A DNA stretch of 64,000 nt from Prorocentrum cordatum (GCA_963575745.1 CAUYUJ010018482.1:324314-388313); one strand, 5' to 3'; positions 33,232 to 44,148 are shown, numbered from the stretch's first letter. Program-made: numbers and translations. The notes: a model not told the origin generated them from the letters alone.

Positions 33232-33875
33232 GACAGGCGGGGCACGCCAGCTGGGCCGCGGGGTGCGCGGAGTCCGGGAGCGGGGGCACGCCGCAGTCGC
33301 ACGTGACTCCGAACTCCCTCCTCTCCTCTGCAGTCGGTGCAGACGTCGACGAGGCCCATACGCTGAACTCCAGCGCGTCATTCTCGAGCTTCGTGGACTC
33401 ATTGAAAGTGCTTATGAAGATGCGCCTGCGGACCGAGTCGGAGGTGCAGCAATTCCTGAAGGTACACGGCTTCTCCGACGTCAATCAGCTGCGGCAGGCC
33501 TCTCGCTGGGGCGCACCACCTGCGTGCCGCCCGCTCCACCTGGCCGTCTCGGTGGGCGACGCGGCGATGGTCAAGCGTCTGCTCCTGCACGGCGCCGACC
33601 CCACGCTGCCCGACGCAAACGGCCGCCTGCCCTGCCACACGTGCAGGGCGAGGAAGCACGCCCAGAGCGGCCGGAAGGAGTGGGAGGCTGCAAGGCGAGC
33701 GGCGGAGGCTGCAGCGGCCCACGTGTTCGAACGCCGCGAGGGATGCCAGCGCCGCGAAGCGGCCGCCCATGGGTGGGGCCGCCTCTTCGACGAGCTGAGG
33801 CAGGATCCGCTGCTGGACGCACCACGTCGGAGCCGTCAGGCTGTGGTGCCAGCAGGGCGGCCCATGCCGGCGTGA
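33232..33875 (+). pseudogene. 3' part of MGQG-ankyrin gene, 5'-truncated
   Basis: Near-identical to residues about 62-290 of the 40-kb gene: the FSSFVDSL helix, RTESEVQQFLK, FSDVNQLRQASRWG, and an ankyrin segment ACRPLHLAVSVGDAAMVKRL followed by LLHGADPTLPDANG. Coding resemblance begins near 33232; upstream sequence is unrelated. An in-frame 51-bp difference removes 17 residues present in the other copy (after GCQRR). The frame ends with the same GRPMPA at TGA 33873-33875. The N-terminal acylation region is absent here but a matching fragment lies at 26611-26795, so the two are probably one gene split by insertions. No usable start codon is evident upstream. Confidence 0.75.
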
Positions 33876-34660
33876 GAGGGGTCCGCGTCGGCGTCTTCGG
33901 AGGCGTCTGCGATCATCTGCACAGGAATGGCGCGGTGCACGACGTTTCGGCCCTCAGAGCCGCAAAAGTAACTATGCACCGTGCCGCGTCGGAGCGGGCC
34001 CGAAGGGAGTGCAAGCAAGGTGCGGTGTAAGGTCGCTGTTGTGATCGTTTTCTTATTCATTGTTTCGCCGATCGGCGCGGGCACTCGCCCCCCCCCCCAT
34101 GGAGTAGATCTTGGTTGTTTTTGGCACCTGTTTCAAGCAGGTGGAGTAATTATGGGGGCTCCGCCTCCCCATAGGAGTCCCCATGGGGGTACTGCTCCAA
34201 AAAGTCGCATGAAGCAGAGGTCTGGAGCCAGACCCCCCTTTCGCTCAACGTCGAAACGCCGAATAAGAAAACGGTCACGTTCTTGTACGCAAGGAGGCCC
34301 ATGCTAGCGTGAGACCGAGAAAAGACGATCGGGGTTCATGAGACGAGGGTCAATGCAAACGGGGGTCAGACAGATCGCTGGATCTTGCAGCATCCTGCAG
34401 AGCCAGGGTTGCATTGATCCGGGTCAGGGTGCAGGATCCTGCAGGGATCCTGCAGGATCTTGCAGGGTCCTGCAAAGCTTCACTGACACGGGCTTGCATT
34501 GACCCCGGTCAGTAGATCCCCGAGACGAGGCAGACCCCCCCCCTCCCCTCCTTTCGCTTCATGCCGAAACGCCGAATGAGAGAACGTGCACGTCCTCGCA
34601 CGCAGGGAGGTCTATGCGGGCGTGGGGGAGGGAAGCGATGCTCGGGCGGGTGGTAGTGAA
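33876..34660. other. Unassigned DNA with TCCTGCAGGA repeats
   Basis: No gene recognised. From 34380 to 34480 the palindromic phrase GGATCCTGCAGG and variants recur about seven times. Confidence 0.5.
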
Positions 34661-34840
34661 GGGGGGGGGTGGCCCAAATGGGCGGTGAAGAAAAGGGCCA
34701 GGAGGAGGAGGAGGAGGAGGAGGAGGAGGAGGAGGAGGAGGAGGAGGAGGAGGAGGAGGAGGGAGGAGGAGGAGGACGAGGAGGAGGAGGAGGAGGAGGA
34801 GGAGGGGGGGTGGCCCAAATGGGCGGTGAAGGAAAGGGCC
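34661..34840 (+). repeat. (GGA)n array between 38-bp direct repeats
   Basis: A GGA array (about 34700-34804) is bounded by two copies of a phrase containing GTGGCCCAAATGGGCGGTGA and AAAGGGCC (34661-34699 and 34803-34840). Confidence 0.85.
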
Positions 34841-34906
34841 CTAAAGGGGCCCTTGAGGCCCCTGTTGGAGCCAGCAGGCGCCCCACAGGGGCCCTGAAGC
34901 TTGGCA

Positions 34907-35026
34907 TCGCTCGGGCGTGTGCACGCTTCCTTCGGCCAGGGCCTTCGAGGAGCCTCCTCGACCATCCGGCCAACAAAAAACACGCGCGAAACCGAAAAAG
35001 GCACAGGGAATGGACGTCCGAGCGAT
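34907..35026. mobile_element. Short element with TCGCTCGGGCGT ends, copy 1
   Basis: The ends TCGCTCGGGCGT and ACGTCCGAGCGA are inverted repeats (11 of 12). The interior shares CCATC, AACAAAAA and CGAAAAA phrases with the copy at 39070-39190. Preceded by GCTTGGCA in both copies. MITE-like, non-coding. Confidence 0.55.
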
Positions 35027-35089
35027 GGCCAGAGAGGGGCCCTCCAGGGGCCCGAAAGGGTCCCTTTGGGGCCCCTTTCGTCACCTCCC

Positions 35090-35650
35090 ACTTGGGTCAC
35101 CCCTCATGAGCGCTCGCCCAAGAGGCGGACTGGCGACCTTTGCCCTGCGGCGTCGGGCGAGGGGGACTCGGTTCCCATGCTGCGCTCCGTGCGCCGGGTC
35201 CTGGCGTGCTCTGGGCGCTTTTGTCGAGTGGCCGCTGCCTCTCACAGGATCTTCTCCTGTGCGCGAGCATGGCTCGAGCCAAACGGTGTTTTGTTGGCGA
35301 TTTCGTTGATTTTGTTTTGCAGCACAGGTGGAACGAAGACAAAACGAGGGAGAACGAAAGTCAAGCGAACACAAAAAACACTGTTTAGCTCCAGCCCCGT
35401 GCGCGAGTCCGCGGGTTGCGCGCAAGTCTCCCTTCCGCGGCTACCCTCCTCCCTCCCAATCTCTAGCAGTGGCGAGGCGTCCCGGTTTGCGTACAGGCCT
35501 ACCCAAACAGATGTTCGAGCAGTCTCTTGTGGTTTGCACGACTTGTTCTCGGAACATTTCTGAATTAGGCCGTCTTGTTTTGATTATTCGGGTTGAAGTT
35601 CTAGGAACATTTCTTTGTTCTAGGAGCATGTCGTGGTAGGCCTATAGGAA
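35090..35650. other. Unassigned DNA containing an imperfect foldback
   Basis: GAGCCAAACGGTGTTTTGTTGG near 35277 is an imperfect complement of the segment containing AAACACTGTTTAGCTCC near 35378. It probably forms a hairpin of about 140 bp. No gene recognised. Confidence 0.45.
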
Positions 35651-35689
35651 TGCCGGGACGGTCGGTCCCTGCCCAACAATTCCCTCCGT

Positions 35690-36240
35690 ACATTGTCTGT
35701 GCAGTTCCACGGGTTTCAAGCACCATTCATCGACCTGGCATTCGATTTCAGTTCGCGCGCGAATTTGGAGCGGTGAATCGGGCCATGTTTTTTGGGCACT
35801 CGTGCGCGGGTAAGCCGTCTGCTTTGCTAAGGCCGCCTTGTACAACAATCTTCCAAATATTGAGCTGCAGTGCCAGGGGGCGAAACAAGGGTACTGAAGT
35901 AATACTTGAATGGATGGGGGAATTTGCATCAGTGCAATCGCGCAGATCTGCTGCATCGATATGTTGGCCGATGTTACAGCAGTCCGCAAGCAATGTTCCG
36001 CAGCCTCTGAGGGCGCCTGGCTGGAGAGCTGCTTCGGACATTCTCAGTCTCTTTTTTTATAGCTACAGTCAAGATGCTGCGACCAGGTTGAAATGTCATT
36101 CACCGTATGCCGAAGGCAGCGCGTTCACATGAGAACCGTAGGGTTGGTCTCGCTGCCAGCGGTCGAGCGCCGCACTCGAGTTGTTTTCGAGTAGAGTCTA
36201 CGAGCGAATGCACACCTTCACTGTGGGTTGCTTGGTGCCA
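35690..36240. repeat. Dispersed repeat family, long copy
   Basis: The first 170 bp (TTGTCTGTGCAGTTCCACGG...) match 41895-42070; the middle (GCCTCTGAGG, GCCTGG, GGAGAGCTGCTTCGG) matches 60700-60905; the last 180 bp (GCGACCAGGTTG, GTTGTTTTCGAGT) matches 61805-61985. It is non-coding as far as can be seen. Confidence 0.7.
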
Positions 36241-37400
36241 GTGTCAGTCACGGCCAACTCATAAGCAGTTCCACCCAACCGTAAGCGTTAGCGCTTGCTG
36301 TACAGACTCCTCCATTCATAATCCATGGTGTCGACATTTGCATGCCGACCGCCAGTCTTTGCGCTCGTCTCGCTTATACAGCGATGTCAGGCCTACACTG
36401 TTCAGGCCGAGGCCATGGGACACATATTGTGACAGCATGCCCCATGGTTCTCAGTGGCGCGAGATCCGACGCCTCCTGGATCTTCATCCTCAGGCTCCGA
36501 ATCCGCCGCTTACTTCTCCTCCTCCCGTCATGGTGCCATCATGTGGCGTTGCATCCGTGTCCTCTCGAAGGGCGGTGGCGATTGCCGTGAAGTTTGCCGG
36601 GTTCTTGCCTCTTCTGGTTCTTATCTTGTCTCGAAGTCGCCTTGTCTTATCTTGTCTCGTCTGGTCTCCTTCTTGTCTCCTTCTTGTCTTATTTTGCCTC
36701 TGAAGTTTGCTCGAAGTCGCCTTGCCTCATCTTGCCTCCTCTGGTCCTTCGAAACATATGATCGCACAGGCTGCGGTTTCCAGCAGGCTCGACGGGCGGA
36801 GGGCAGATGGCGGAGTCCGGCTGGTTTTCAGCCCCGCGCGCCTTCGTCGTAAGCGCGTCCAAGGTTCAGTCGGACGGGTCGGGTGGTTTTCAACATGTGG
36901 TTCTCGCTGGAGCGTCGCGCACACCTGGATGAATCGTCTTCCAAAGCACGGATGGGGGGAGGCAGTTCGTTGTCACATTGTGCTTCTCGCAGCAGCGTCG
37001 CGAGCAAACGCTTTCTTGTTTCCCGCGCGAATATCGGGCGACGGGTTTTCAAAGCATGGTTATCGTCTCACCATCGCGCCTCAGACTTCCTCATGACTCA
37101 TGGCCCTAGAATTTGTATGCCAGCATATACACAGATGGAGGGCATAATGTTTTGTTCAAAGCCTGGATATCGCTTGAGGCCTCACTGCACCAGGGCTCAA
37201 CGCACACGGCCTGTTCCTCCCACATGGTCTCACCTATTGTGTTCCGCGCATCGTACACAGGGCTCCGCTCGCAGATGGTTCCGCACAGGGTTCCGCGTAC
37301 GGGGATCCGCACAGGGTTCCACACATGCAGGGTTCCGCGCAGAGGCCCTAGGCATTTTGGCTCTCCAGGTGGGCTGTCCACGGGAGCAAGGAACGGTCAC
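36241..37400. other. Degenerate short repeats, no gene recognised
   Basis: CTTGTCTCGAAGTCGCC-like phrases cluster at 36610-36740, GGTTTTCAACATG/GGTTTTCAAAGC phrases at 36880-37060, and GGTTCCGC phrases at 37250-37345. Confidence 0.5.
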
Positions 37401-38580
37401 CGATGATCCGCGGCAGAGCTCCTCCATACGGTCTTTTCGTGGGCCTGCCTCGGCGCGCCGGGCGCGGCGATGGCGGGCGGTAGGGCGCCAGGTGGCGGGA
37501 GGGCGGAAGGGCCGTGCCTGCCCAGCCACCGGAGGAGGCATGACGCGGAGATGCTCGCGCGGGGCGCGCGGCAACCTCGGCGGGCGCGACACTTGCAGGG
37601 GCTGCTGCCAGCCAGCGCCCTGGCACCCTCTGTCGCTTCCGAGGTGCCCTCGTGTTGGGGCGGGGAGAACGGCGATGGCGGTGGCCAGGACGGCAAGGAC
37701 GAATTCATCCTGGTCGTCCAGGCCAAGACCAGGAAGGCAGAACCGGCGCAGGTCCCATGCGGGAGGATGGGCGACGTCTCCCAGGCCGGCCAGCAGTAGC
37801 AACAGTCGAGCGGCGAGTCGGCTTTCAGTGGCTCGCGCAGGACGCAGCGAGCGATGGAGGAGGCTGCAAAGTCAGACTGGCGCGGAGCGCCAGGCGCGGG
37901 ATGCTGCCAAGCCTGCGGCAGGGCAGCTGCGCAGCACCACCCGCAAACACGAATGGCCCGCAATGATTTGGACTGCGTGCATGAGGGGGAGGAGACGCTG
38001 CTGCAGCGACGAAAATGATGTCAGCGCTGATGGCCGAGACCGCGGCGCGCGTGGCCACGGTGGCGATCCAGTCCGAGATGTGGGCCGCGGAGGACAAGCG
38101 GGTATTACTTGGAGCCGTTCGGCATTGCGCGGGTACGCGGAGTTGGAAAATCTTTTCCAGAAGCAGGTGCCGCCACGGCCGCCCCGCCTGCCCGATGGGG
38201 CGCGCTCATGGTTACCTCAAACCCCTACTGCCGGCGAGCCCCCCCCAAACGGTGGGGTTCGCCCGCTGACAACAAGAGCGCGGCAGCTCGCCATGGCGGC
38301 CGCTACCCTGCTGGGGATTTCAGCTGGCGGACAAAGAGGAACCGCCCAGGTCTGGACCTTCACGGGCTCGGGCTGGGGCGCGCGCAGGCGGCACTCGCTG
38401 GAGGGCGAGACCGCCGCGCAGAGGTGCTGCGCGCTGCAGGATACGAACCTAGGAGTAAAGGGGCTGGTCACGGATCAGAAGTGCAGGGCGCCAACCGCGA
38501 AGGCAACGAATCTCGCGACCGTGCATGTTCATTTGGCAAGAGCGGGTCGCGGCTGGACACCGCGGCGGTCGAAACCATGA
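37401..38580. other. GC-rich segment with long overlapping frames
   Basis: A plus-strand frame of 565 codons (36883-38580) and overlapping frames on both strands run through here. No domain is recognised. Short stretches such as GKDEFILVVQAKTRK (near 37690) and AETAARVATVAIQSEMW (near 38030) look protein-like but sit in different frames, as in decayed coding sequence. Function unknown. Confidence 0.3.
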
Positions 38581-38659
38581 GGGGCTGCCAGGACCTGAGG
38601 TCGGATTTTTGGCGGGCGTGGCGGTGGCGGTGCCAGCGCACGTCGGCGTAGCCAGACCC

Positions 38660-39060
38660 CGCGGCGCCACGAAGTGGGGCATCTCCCCCCCCCCCCACAC
38701 GGGCATCTCCCCCCCCCCACACTCTGCACGCAGAAGCTCGATGCGGCGTCGCGGAGCGCTGGGGTCCCTCGGCGAGGCGCTGGCACCCAGCAGCGCCACG
38801 AGGATGGGAACTGAAGGCGGCCAGAGGCCAGCCGCTCAGGAAGTGCCGCCCCCGCGGAACCCCACCAGGGCCACCAGAAACCGCGCCGGGCGGCGCCGCG
38901 GCAGCAGGCGTGGCCCCGGCGGCGGCGGCGGCGGCAGCTGCGCGGCGGCGGCGTCGGAGGGCGAGCCTCGCCGCGCCGACGAGTGGCGCTGGCCAGCAGG
39001 CGCGGCCGGGGCTATCGTGCTCCGCAGGCTCCAACCTTGGGGGCGGCAGCGTCGCCGGTG
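38660..39060. other. C-run doublet and GC-rich unassigned DNA
   Basis: GGGCATCTCC followed by a C-run and CACAC occurs twice at 38680-38720. The following GC-rich frames are unrecognised. Confidence 0.4.
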
Positions 39061-39069
39061 GGCTTGGCA

Positions 39070-39190
39070 TCGCTCGGACGTGTGCAATTTTTCCTCGGCG
39101 AGAACCATCGAGGACCATCCTGGACTATCGAGCAACAAAAAGCACGCACGACATCGAAAAATGCTCGGGAAATGGACGTCCGAGCGACGG
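39070..39190. mobile_element. Short element with TCGCTCGGACGT ends, copy 2
   Basis: TCGCTCGGACGT near 39070 and ACGTCCGAGCGA near 39176-39187 are perfect 12-bp inverted repeats. The interior resembles copy 1 at 34907-35026. Two copies at separate loci with shared ends support a mobile origin. Confidence 0.58.
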
Positions 39191-39840
39191 CAAGAGTGGT
39201 GGGCAGGCAGGAGGCGCAGGAGGCACGGGCTGGGCTGGCGGAGGCGCGCCGGTGGGCGCCGGAGGAACCGGCGCGTGTGCCCGACGCGGCCGCCGCCGCG
39301 GCAGCGGCAGCGAGCGAGGCGTGGGCGCGCGCGGCCAAGCGGCTGCGCCGCCAGCGCCGGCGCCGCCAGAGCCACTGGGAGGCGGCGAGGTGAGGCACCA
39401 CGTCACGCGGAGCAGCCCCTCGGGTGCAGCGGGTGCCCGGTCTGCGACGCCTTCGCCAGCCGCCGCACAGAGGTCCCCCGCAAATGGGCGGGCCTGGGCA
39501 GGGCGGTGTACAGCCTGGCAGGGCGGAGGTCCAGCGGCGCCGCCGTGCTGCCCACCTCTGCGGCGGGGTCCACCCCGCGGGCAGGCGGGCGCTGGCCTCG
39601 CTGGGCTTCGTGAGCTGGGTCGCCATTTTTTCTGGTGCCGCGGCGCATCCCGTCCCGCGGCCGCGGGCAGACAGGGCGTCGGCTTCTGGGTACGGCCCCT
39701 GGGACAGGCTGATTGCACGGGGTGTCGACCTCAGGGCACGGCCCTGTGAGGTCAGCGTCCAGATTCGACGCGCGCCACATGTGCAGGCTAAAATGAGTGA
39801 GCCTGGCACGACCTCAATTTGGGCAGCAGTGCGCAGGAAA
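39191..39840. other. GC-rich DNA, no recognised gene
   Basis: The plus-strand frame ending near 39613 contains GCSGCPVCDAFASRR, a Cys-cluster that could be part of a zinc-binding fold, but nothing around it supports a family. Left unassigned. Confidence 0.3.
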
Positions 39841-39844
39841 AGCA

Positions 39845-40110
39845 TGCATAACTTCAAAACAATGCTTGGCATTGCTTGGCGTTGCTGGGCATTGCATTGC
39901 GTTGCGTGGCATTTCTTTGCGTTGCTGGGCTTTGTTTGGAATCGTTGCTTGGCGTTTCTCGGCATGGCTTGGCATTGCTTCATATGGTGCTTCAATGCTT
40001 TACATTTTTTTGCATCGTTTGGCGGAGCTCGGCATTGCTTGGCATTGCTCGGCATTGCTTCGCATTGCCTGGCACTGCTTGGCATTGCTCAGCATTGTAC
40101 GGGCAAGCCT
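39845..40110. repeat. GGCATTGCTT-type 10-11-bp repeat
   Basis: More than 20 variants of GGCATTGCTTGGC. The minus strand translates to Ala-Met-Pro-Ser-Asn-Ala-Lys-Gln-Cys-like repeats, taken as artefact. Confidence 0.85.
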
Positions 40111-40364
40111 CGGGCAAACCTGGGCAACCCCAGGGAATGCTGGCGGGTCATGGCCCCGCACCCGCCGGCTTCTTTCACAAGCCAGTATGAACTCTCAGGC
40201 AATGCCTCGTTGTGAAAACGCACATCGGGTTCCACACGTGGGGTTGCACGAATGGGGTTCCACAAACACTTCCTCGCACATCAGTTTTGATAGGGTGCCA
40301 AGGATGGGGTTCCGCACATAGGGTTAGGGTTCAGCCGCTGTGAATGGAGAATGTGGCGGTTCGT

Positions 40365-40477
40365 CCGTGGCGATTTGGGCTCGAAGCGTTTCGGCACGAG
40401 GGCCTTTGAGACCCAGGGCAGCCTCTGGCAGACAGTGGAGCTGACAGCGCCGCGAGCGCGGCAGTGTGGTGAGCCTC
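40365..40477 (+). promoter_or_regulatory. 5' flank of the intact ankyrin gene
   Basis: Conserved with 26066-26125 upstream of the broken paralogue, including TTTGGGCTC, GAGGGC and GCGCCGCGAGC in order. No TATA-like or spliced-leader acceptor motif can be named with confidence; conservation between paralogues is the only evidence. Confidence 0.35.
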
Positions 40478-41350
40478 ATGGGGCAAGGCTGCGCCGCTTG
40501 CGCGGACGCCAGTTTTGCCTGCAGCGAGGGCGGCGGAGACGCAGCCCCAGCGGCGCAGGGAGCTCGCGCGCCGGCAGCCGCGGCCGATCCGGCGCGAGCC
40601 GCGGAGGACACCGGCGAGCCTGCAGCGGGGCGGTGCGCCAGCGCAGGCCAGGCGCAGCAGCCGGGGCACACCAGCTGGGCCGCCGGGAGCGCGGAGTCCG
40701 GGGGCTGGGACACGCCGCCGTCGCACATCACTCCGCAATCCCTTCTCTCCTCTGCAGCCGGCCCAGACGTCGACAAGGTCCATACGCTGAGCTCCGGCGC
40801 GTCATTCTCGAGCTTCGTGGACTCGCTGAGGAACCTCAGGAAGGTGCGTCTGCGGACCGAGTCGGAGGTGCAGCAATTCCTGAAGGCACACGGCTTCTCC
40901 GACGTCAATCAGCTGCGGCAGGCCTCTCGCTGGGGCGCATCACCTGCGTGCCGCCCGCTCCATCTGGCCGTCTCGGTGGGCGACGCGGCGATGGTCAAGC
41001 GTCTGCTCCTGCACGGCGCCGACCCCACGCTGCCCGATGCAAACGGCCGCCTGCCCTGCCACACGTGCAGGGCGAGGAAGCACCCCCAGAGCGGCCGGAA
41101 GGAGTGGGAGGCTGCAAGGCGAGCGGCGAAGGCTGCAGCGGCCCACGTGTTCGAACGCCGCGAGGGATGCCAGCGCCGAAGGCTGCGCGCAGTGTCAGAA
41201 GCGAGGCAGCCACCGACGCGCGGCGCGGCAGAAGCGGCCGCCTCTGGTTGGGACCGCCTCTTCGACGAGCTGAGGCAGGATCCGCTGCTGGACGCGCCAC
41301 GTCGGAGCCGTCAGGCTGTGGCGTCAGCAGGAAGGCCCATGCCGGCGTGA
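40478..41350 (+). CDS. Ankyrin-segment protein with acylation-type N terminus (MGQG family), 290 aa
   Basis: ATG at 40478 is preferred over the in-frame GTG upstream because the broken paralogue at 26611 starts at the same point and because MGQGCAACAD fits N-myristoylation of Gly2 with nearby cysteines (5 and 8) for palmitoylation, so membrane attachment is likely. Residues 11-80 are Ala/Gly/Pro-rich and probably disordered. Residues 105-150 (FSSFVDSL, RTESEVQQFLKAHGFSDV) look helical. Residues about 157-200 hold one clear ankyrin repeat (PLHLAVSVGDAAMVKRLLLHG then ADPTLPDANG) and part of a second (CHTCRARKH). The C terminus is Ala/Arg-rich helix ending GRPMPA. Ankyrin repeats bind proteins; the partner is unknown. 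A pyrimidine tract plus CAG (CTCTCCTCTGCAG, before residue 94) resembles a 3' splice site, so part of the frame upstream might be intron. No neighbours form an operon. Confidence 0.7.
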   Translation: MGQGCAACADASFACSEGGGDAAPAAQGARAPAAAADPARAAEDTGEPAAGRCASAGQAQQPGHTSWAAGSAESGGWDTPPSHITPQSLLSSAAGPDVDKVHTLSSGASFSSFVDSLRNLRKVRLRTESEVQQFLKAHGFSDVNQLRQASRWGASPACRPLHLAVSVGDAAMVKRLLLHGADPTLPDANGRLPCHTCRARKHPQSGRKEWEAARRAAKAAAAHVFERREGCQRRRLRAVSEARQPPTRGAAEAAASGWDRLFDELRQDPLLDAPRRSRQAVASAGRPMPA

Positions 41351-41890
41351 GAGGGTCCGCGGACGACCTGTGGCGGTTGCCTCGATACGCACGTTTTGAA
41401 ACGCAACACGTCCCGTGTTCAAGACGTCCGTGTCAATACGTTGCGTGTCGGTTCCACGTATTGGGCCACGTTTTGGCGAATGTATCGCGTCGGACCTAGG
41501 TTTTCAGCCTACGTGTTGAGCTCCGTACCAATACGAGACGTGGTGCGTATTGCGTATCGGGGCAGCTGATGACCTGTGTGCACCGCACCGCGTTGGCGTC
41601 TCCCGAGGCGCCGTCGACCCTCGACTTGGGAATGGTGCGGTGCATAGGCCCGCGGCCCTTTAGGAGCGGACAGGCGACCCCTGTCCTCAGGTGTACGGTC
41701 GATTTGCGTCGTGCCGACCAGCGGCGACCCGGCGGCGTTCACCGCTCTGCCGTTCTCGGGTGAGCGGGCTTCTTGCCCTATGGCCCGCGCGGGGTGGCGT
41801 GCACGGGGTGGCGTGCTGCAGGCGCGGTGCGCGAGCCCGCGGGTAGCGCAGGAGCCGCGCTTTCGAGGCGACCTGCGTCCGTTTAAGTTT
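41351..41890. other. Unassigned DNA
   Basis: Short ACGT-rich phrases (ACGTTTTG, ACGTGTTG, CGTATTGCG) recur at 41390-41560; no gene recognised. Confidence 0.4.
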
Positions 41891-41894
41891 CTTC

Positions 41895-42150
41895 AATTAC
41901 ATTGTCTGTGCAGTTCCACGGATTTCAAGCACCATGTCCCATTGTTTCGAGTTTCAATTTCTGTTCGCGCGCGCGCGATTCTGGAGCGCTAGGTCCAGCC
42001 GTGCTTTTTGAGCACGTGCGCGCGGGCAAGCCATCTCTGCTCTTCTGAGGACGCCTTGTACAGCACCCCTAAGATGAGAGGGCTGCGGGGCCAAAGAGCC
42101 AAACAATGCAGCTGCCTGCGGCAAATCCCGCCACCGTGCCAGCCCAGCAA
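41895..42150. repeat. Dispersed repeat family, second copy
   Basis: Matches the start of the 35690-36240 copy (TTGTCTGTGCAGTTCCACGG, TTCAAGCACCAT, GCGCGGGCAAGCC, CGCCTTGTACA) and, near 42100, GCTGCCTGCGGCA of the 60.9-kb copy. Confidence 0.7.
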
Positions 42151-42224
42151 TCTGGGTAGCGACCGTTCGAGAGGGCAGGTGAGACGGGCACGTCTGAGAG
42201 TGATGCAGGTAGAGGGGATGCCAT

Positions 42225-42704
42225 TGCTGCTGCTGCTGATGATGATTCTGATGATGATGGTGACGATGGTAATAGTGATGGTGATGGTGATGGTGATGGT
42301 GATGATGACGATGATGACAATGATGATGCTGTTGCTGATGATGCTGCTGCTGATGATGACGCTCTTGATGATTATACTGATGATGATGCTGATGATGACA
42401 ATGCTGATTATGATAGTGATGATGACAATACTGATGAGGATGATGATGATGATGATGATGGTGGTGGTGATGATGATATTGTTGCTGATGATACTGATGA
42501 TCATGATGATACTGACGACTATGATGATGACGATGCTGATGCTGATGATGATGCCGATGATGCTGATGATGATGCTGATGATGATTTTGATCATGATGAT
42601 GATGCTGATTATGCTGATGATAATGATGATGGTGATCGTGATGAGGATGTCTATGATGATGCTGATGATGAGAAGGTTGACGATGATGACCATGATGACG
42701 ATTC

Positions 42705-42755
<51 letters not shown>

Positions 42756-42786
42756 GGACGACGATGATGATCATGATGATGATGAC

Positions 42787-42823
<37 letters not shown>

Positions 42824-43610
42824 CTGCTCATGCTGATGATGCTGCTGCTGATGATGATGACGACGACGGTGATGATGATGCTGATGCTGATGATGACGCC
42901 TGTGAGGATTATGAGGATGGGGATGAGGGTGATAATGAGCATGAGTAGGAGGGAGGGAATGTAATGCTGATGATGCTGATGATGGTGGTAGTGGTTGTGG
43001 CGGTGGTGGTAGTGGTGGTGGTAGTGTTGGTGATGATGCTGCTGCTGCTGATAATGATGATGTTGGTGATGATGGGGGTACCACGAATGATGAGGATGAG
43101 GAAGTGACAGATGCGGCGGATGAAGACGGTTATGCTGATGTCGCTGATGATGATTGCGATACTGTGGGTGTGGATGACAATGATGACGATGATAATGATG
43201 CTGCTAATGGCGATGATCCTGATGCTGCTGATGATCATGATGATGACGATGATGATGACGATTACGACGACGATGATGATGCTGATGATGATGCTGCTGC
43301 TGATGCTGATGATGGTAATGATGATAACGATGATGGTGAGGATGACGGCGATGATGATGATAATGGTGATGCTGGTATGAATCATGCTGATCATGATGAT
43401 TTTTGTGGTGGTGATGCTTATGGAAATGATGCTACTGCTGATGATGATGATGATGATGATGAGCATGACCATTCTGATACCGGTGGTGGTTGTGGTAGTG
43501 GTGATGATGCTGCTCATGATGGCCATGATGGTGATGATGATGCTGATGATGATGGTGATGATGATGATGGTGGTGGTGAAGATGATGATGATGATGATGA
43601 TGATGATGAC

Positions 43611-43656
<46 letters not shown>

Positions 43657-44091
43657 GCGAGGATGTTGATAATGCTGACGCCGCTGATGGAGACGATGAC
43701 GAGGATGATGATGAGGATGATGATGAGGATGAGGAGGAGGAGTAGAAGGGGGATGAGATGGAGCTGGATGATCGATGATCATGATTTTGATAATGAGGTT
43801 GATGATGATGATGCTGATGATGATGATTATGAATGTGGCGATGATGATGACGATGGTATCTGGGGATGGTGACTATGGTACTGTTGTTGATGATGATGGC
43901 GACGACGACGATGATGATGCTGATGATGATGCTGATGATGAGTCTGGTAATGATGCTAACGATGATGGTGAGGATGAGGATGAGGATGAGGATGAGGCTG
44001 ATGATGATGCTGATGGTGATGATGGTGACGATGATGATGATGATGATGATGCTGATGATGATGATGCTTATGATGATGCTGATGATGATGC

Positions 44092-44122
<31 letters not shown>

Positions 44123-44148
44123 GCTGATGCTGATGCTGATGCTGATGC

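Noticed and set aside
36883-38580. 565-codon plus-strand gene
   Set aside because: The composition is what GC-rich non-coding DNA gives, overlapping frames exist on both strands, and no motif or conserved neighbour supports it. Listed only as unassigned.
39403-39613. Zinc-finger protein from GCSGCPVCDAF
   Set aside because: A single Cys cluster without matching His/Cys partners or a supporting frame; chance is likely in this composition.
39012-40085. 357-codon minus-strand protein rich in Asn-Ala-Lys-Gln-Cys
   Set aside because: Half of it is the GGCATTGCTT repeat and the rest is antisense to GC-rich DNA; no domain.
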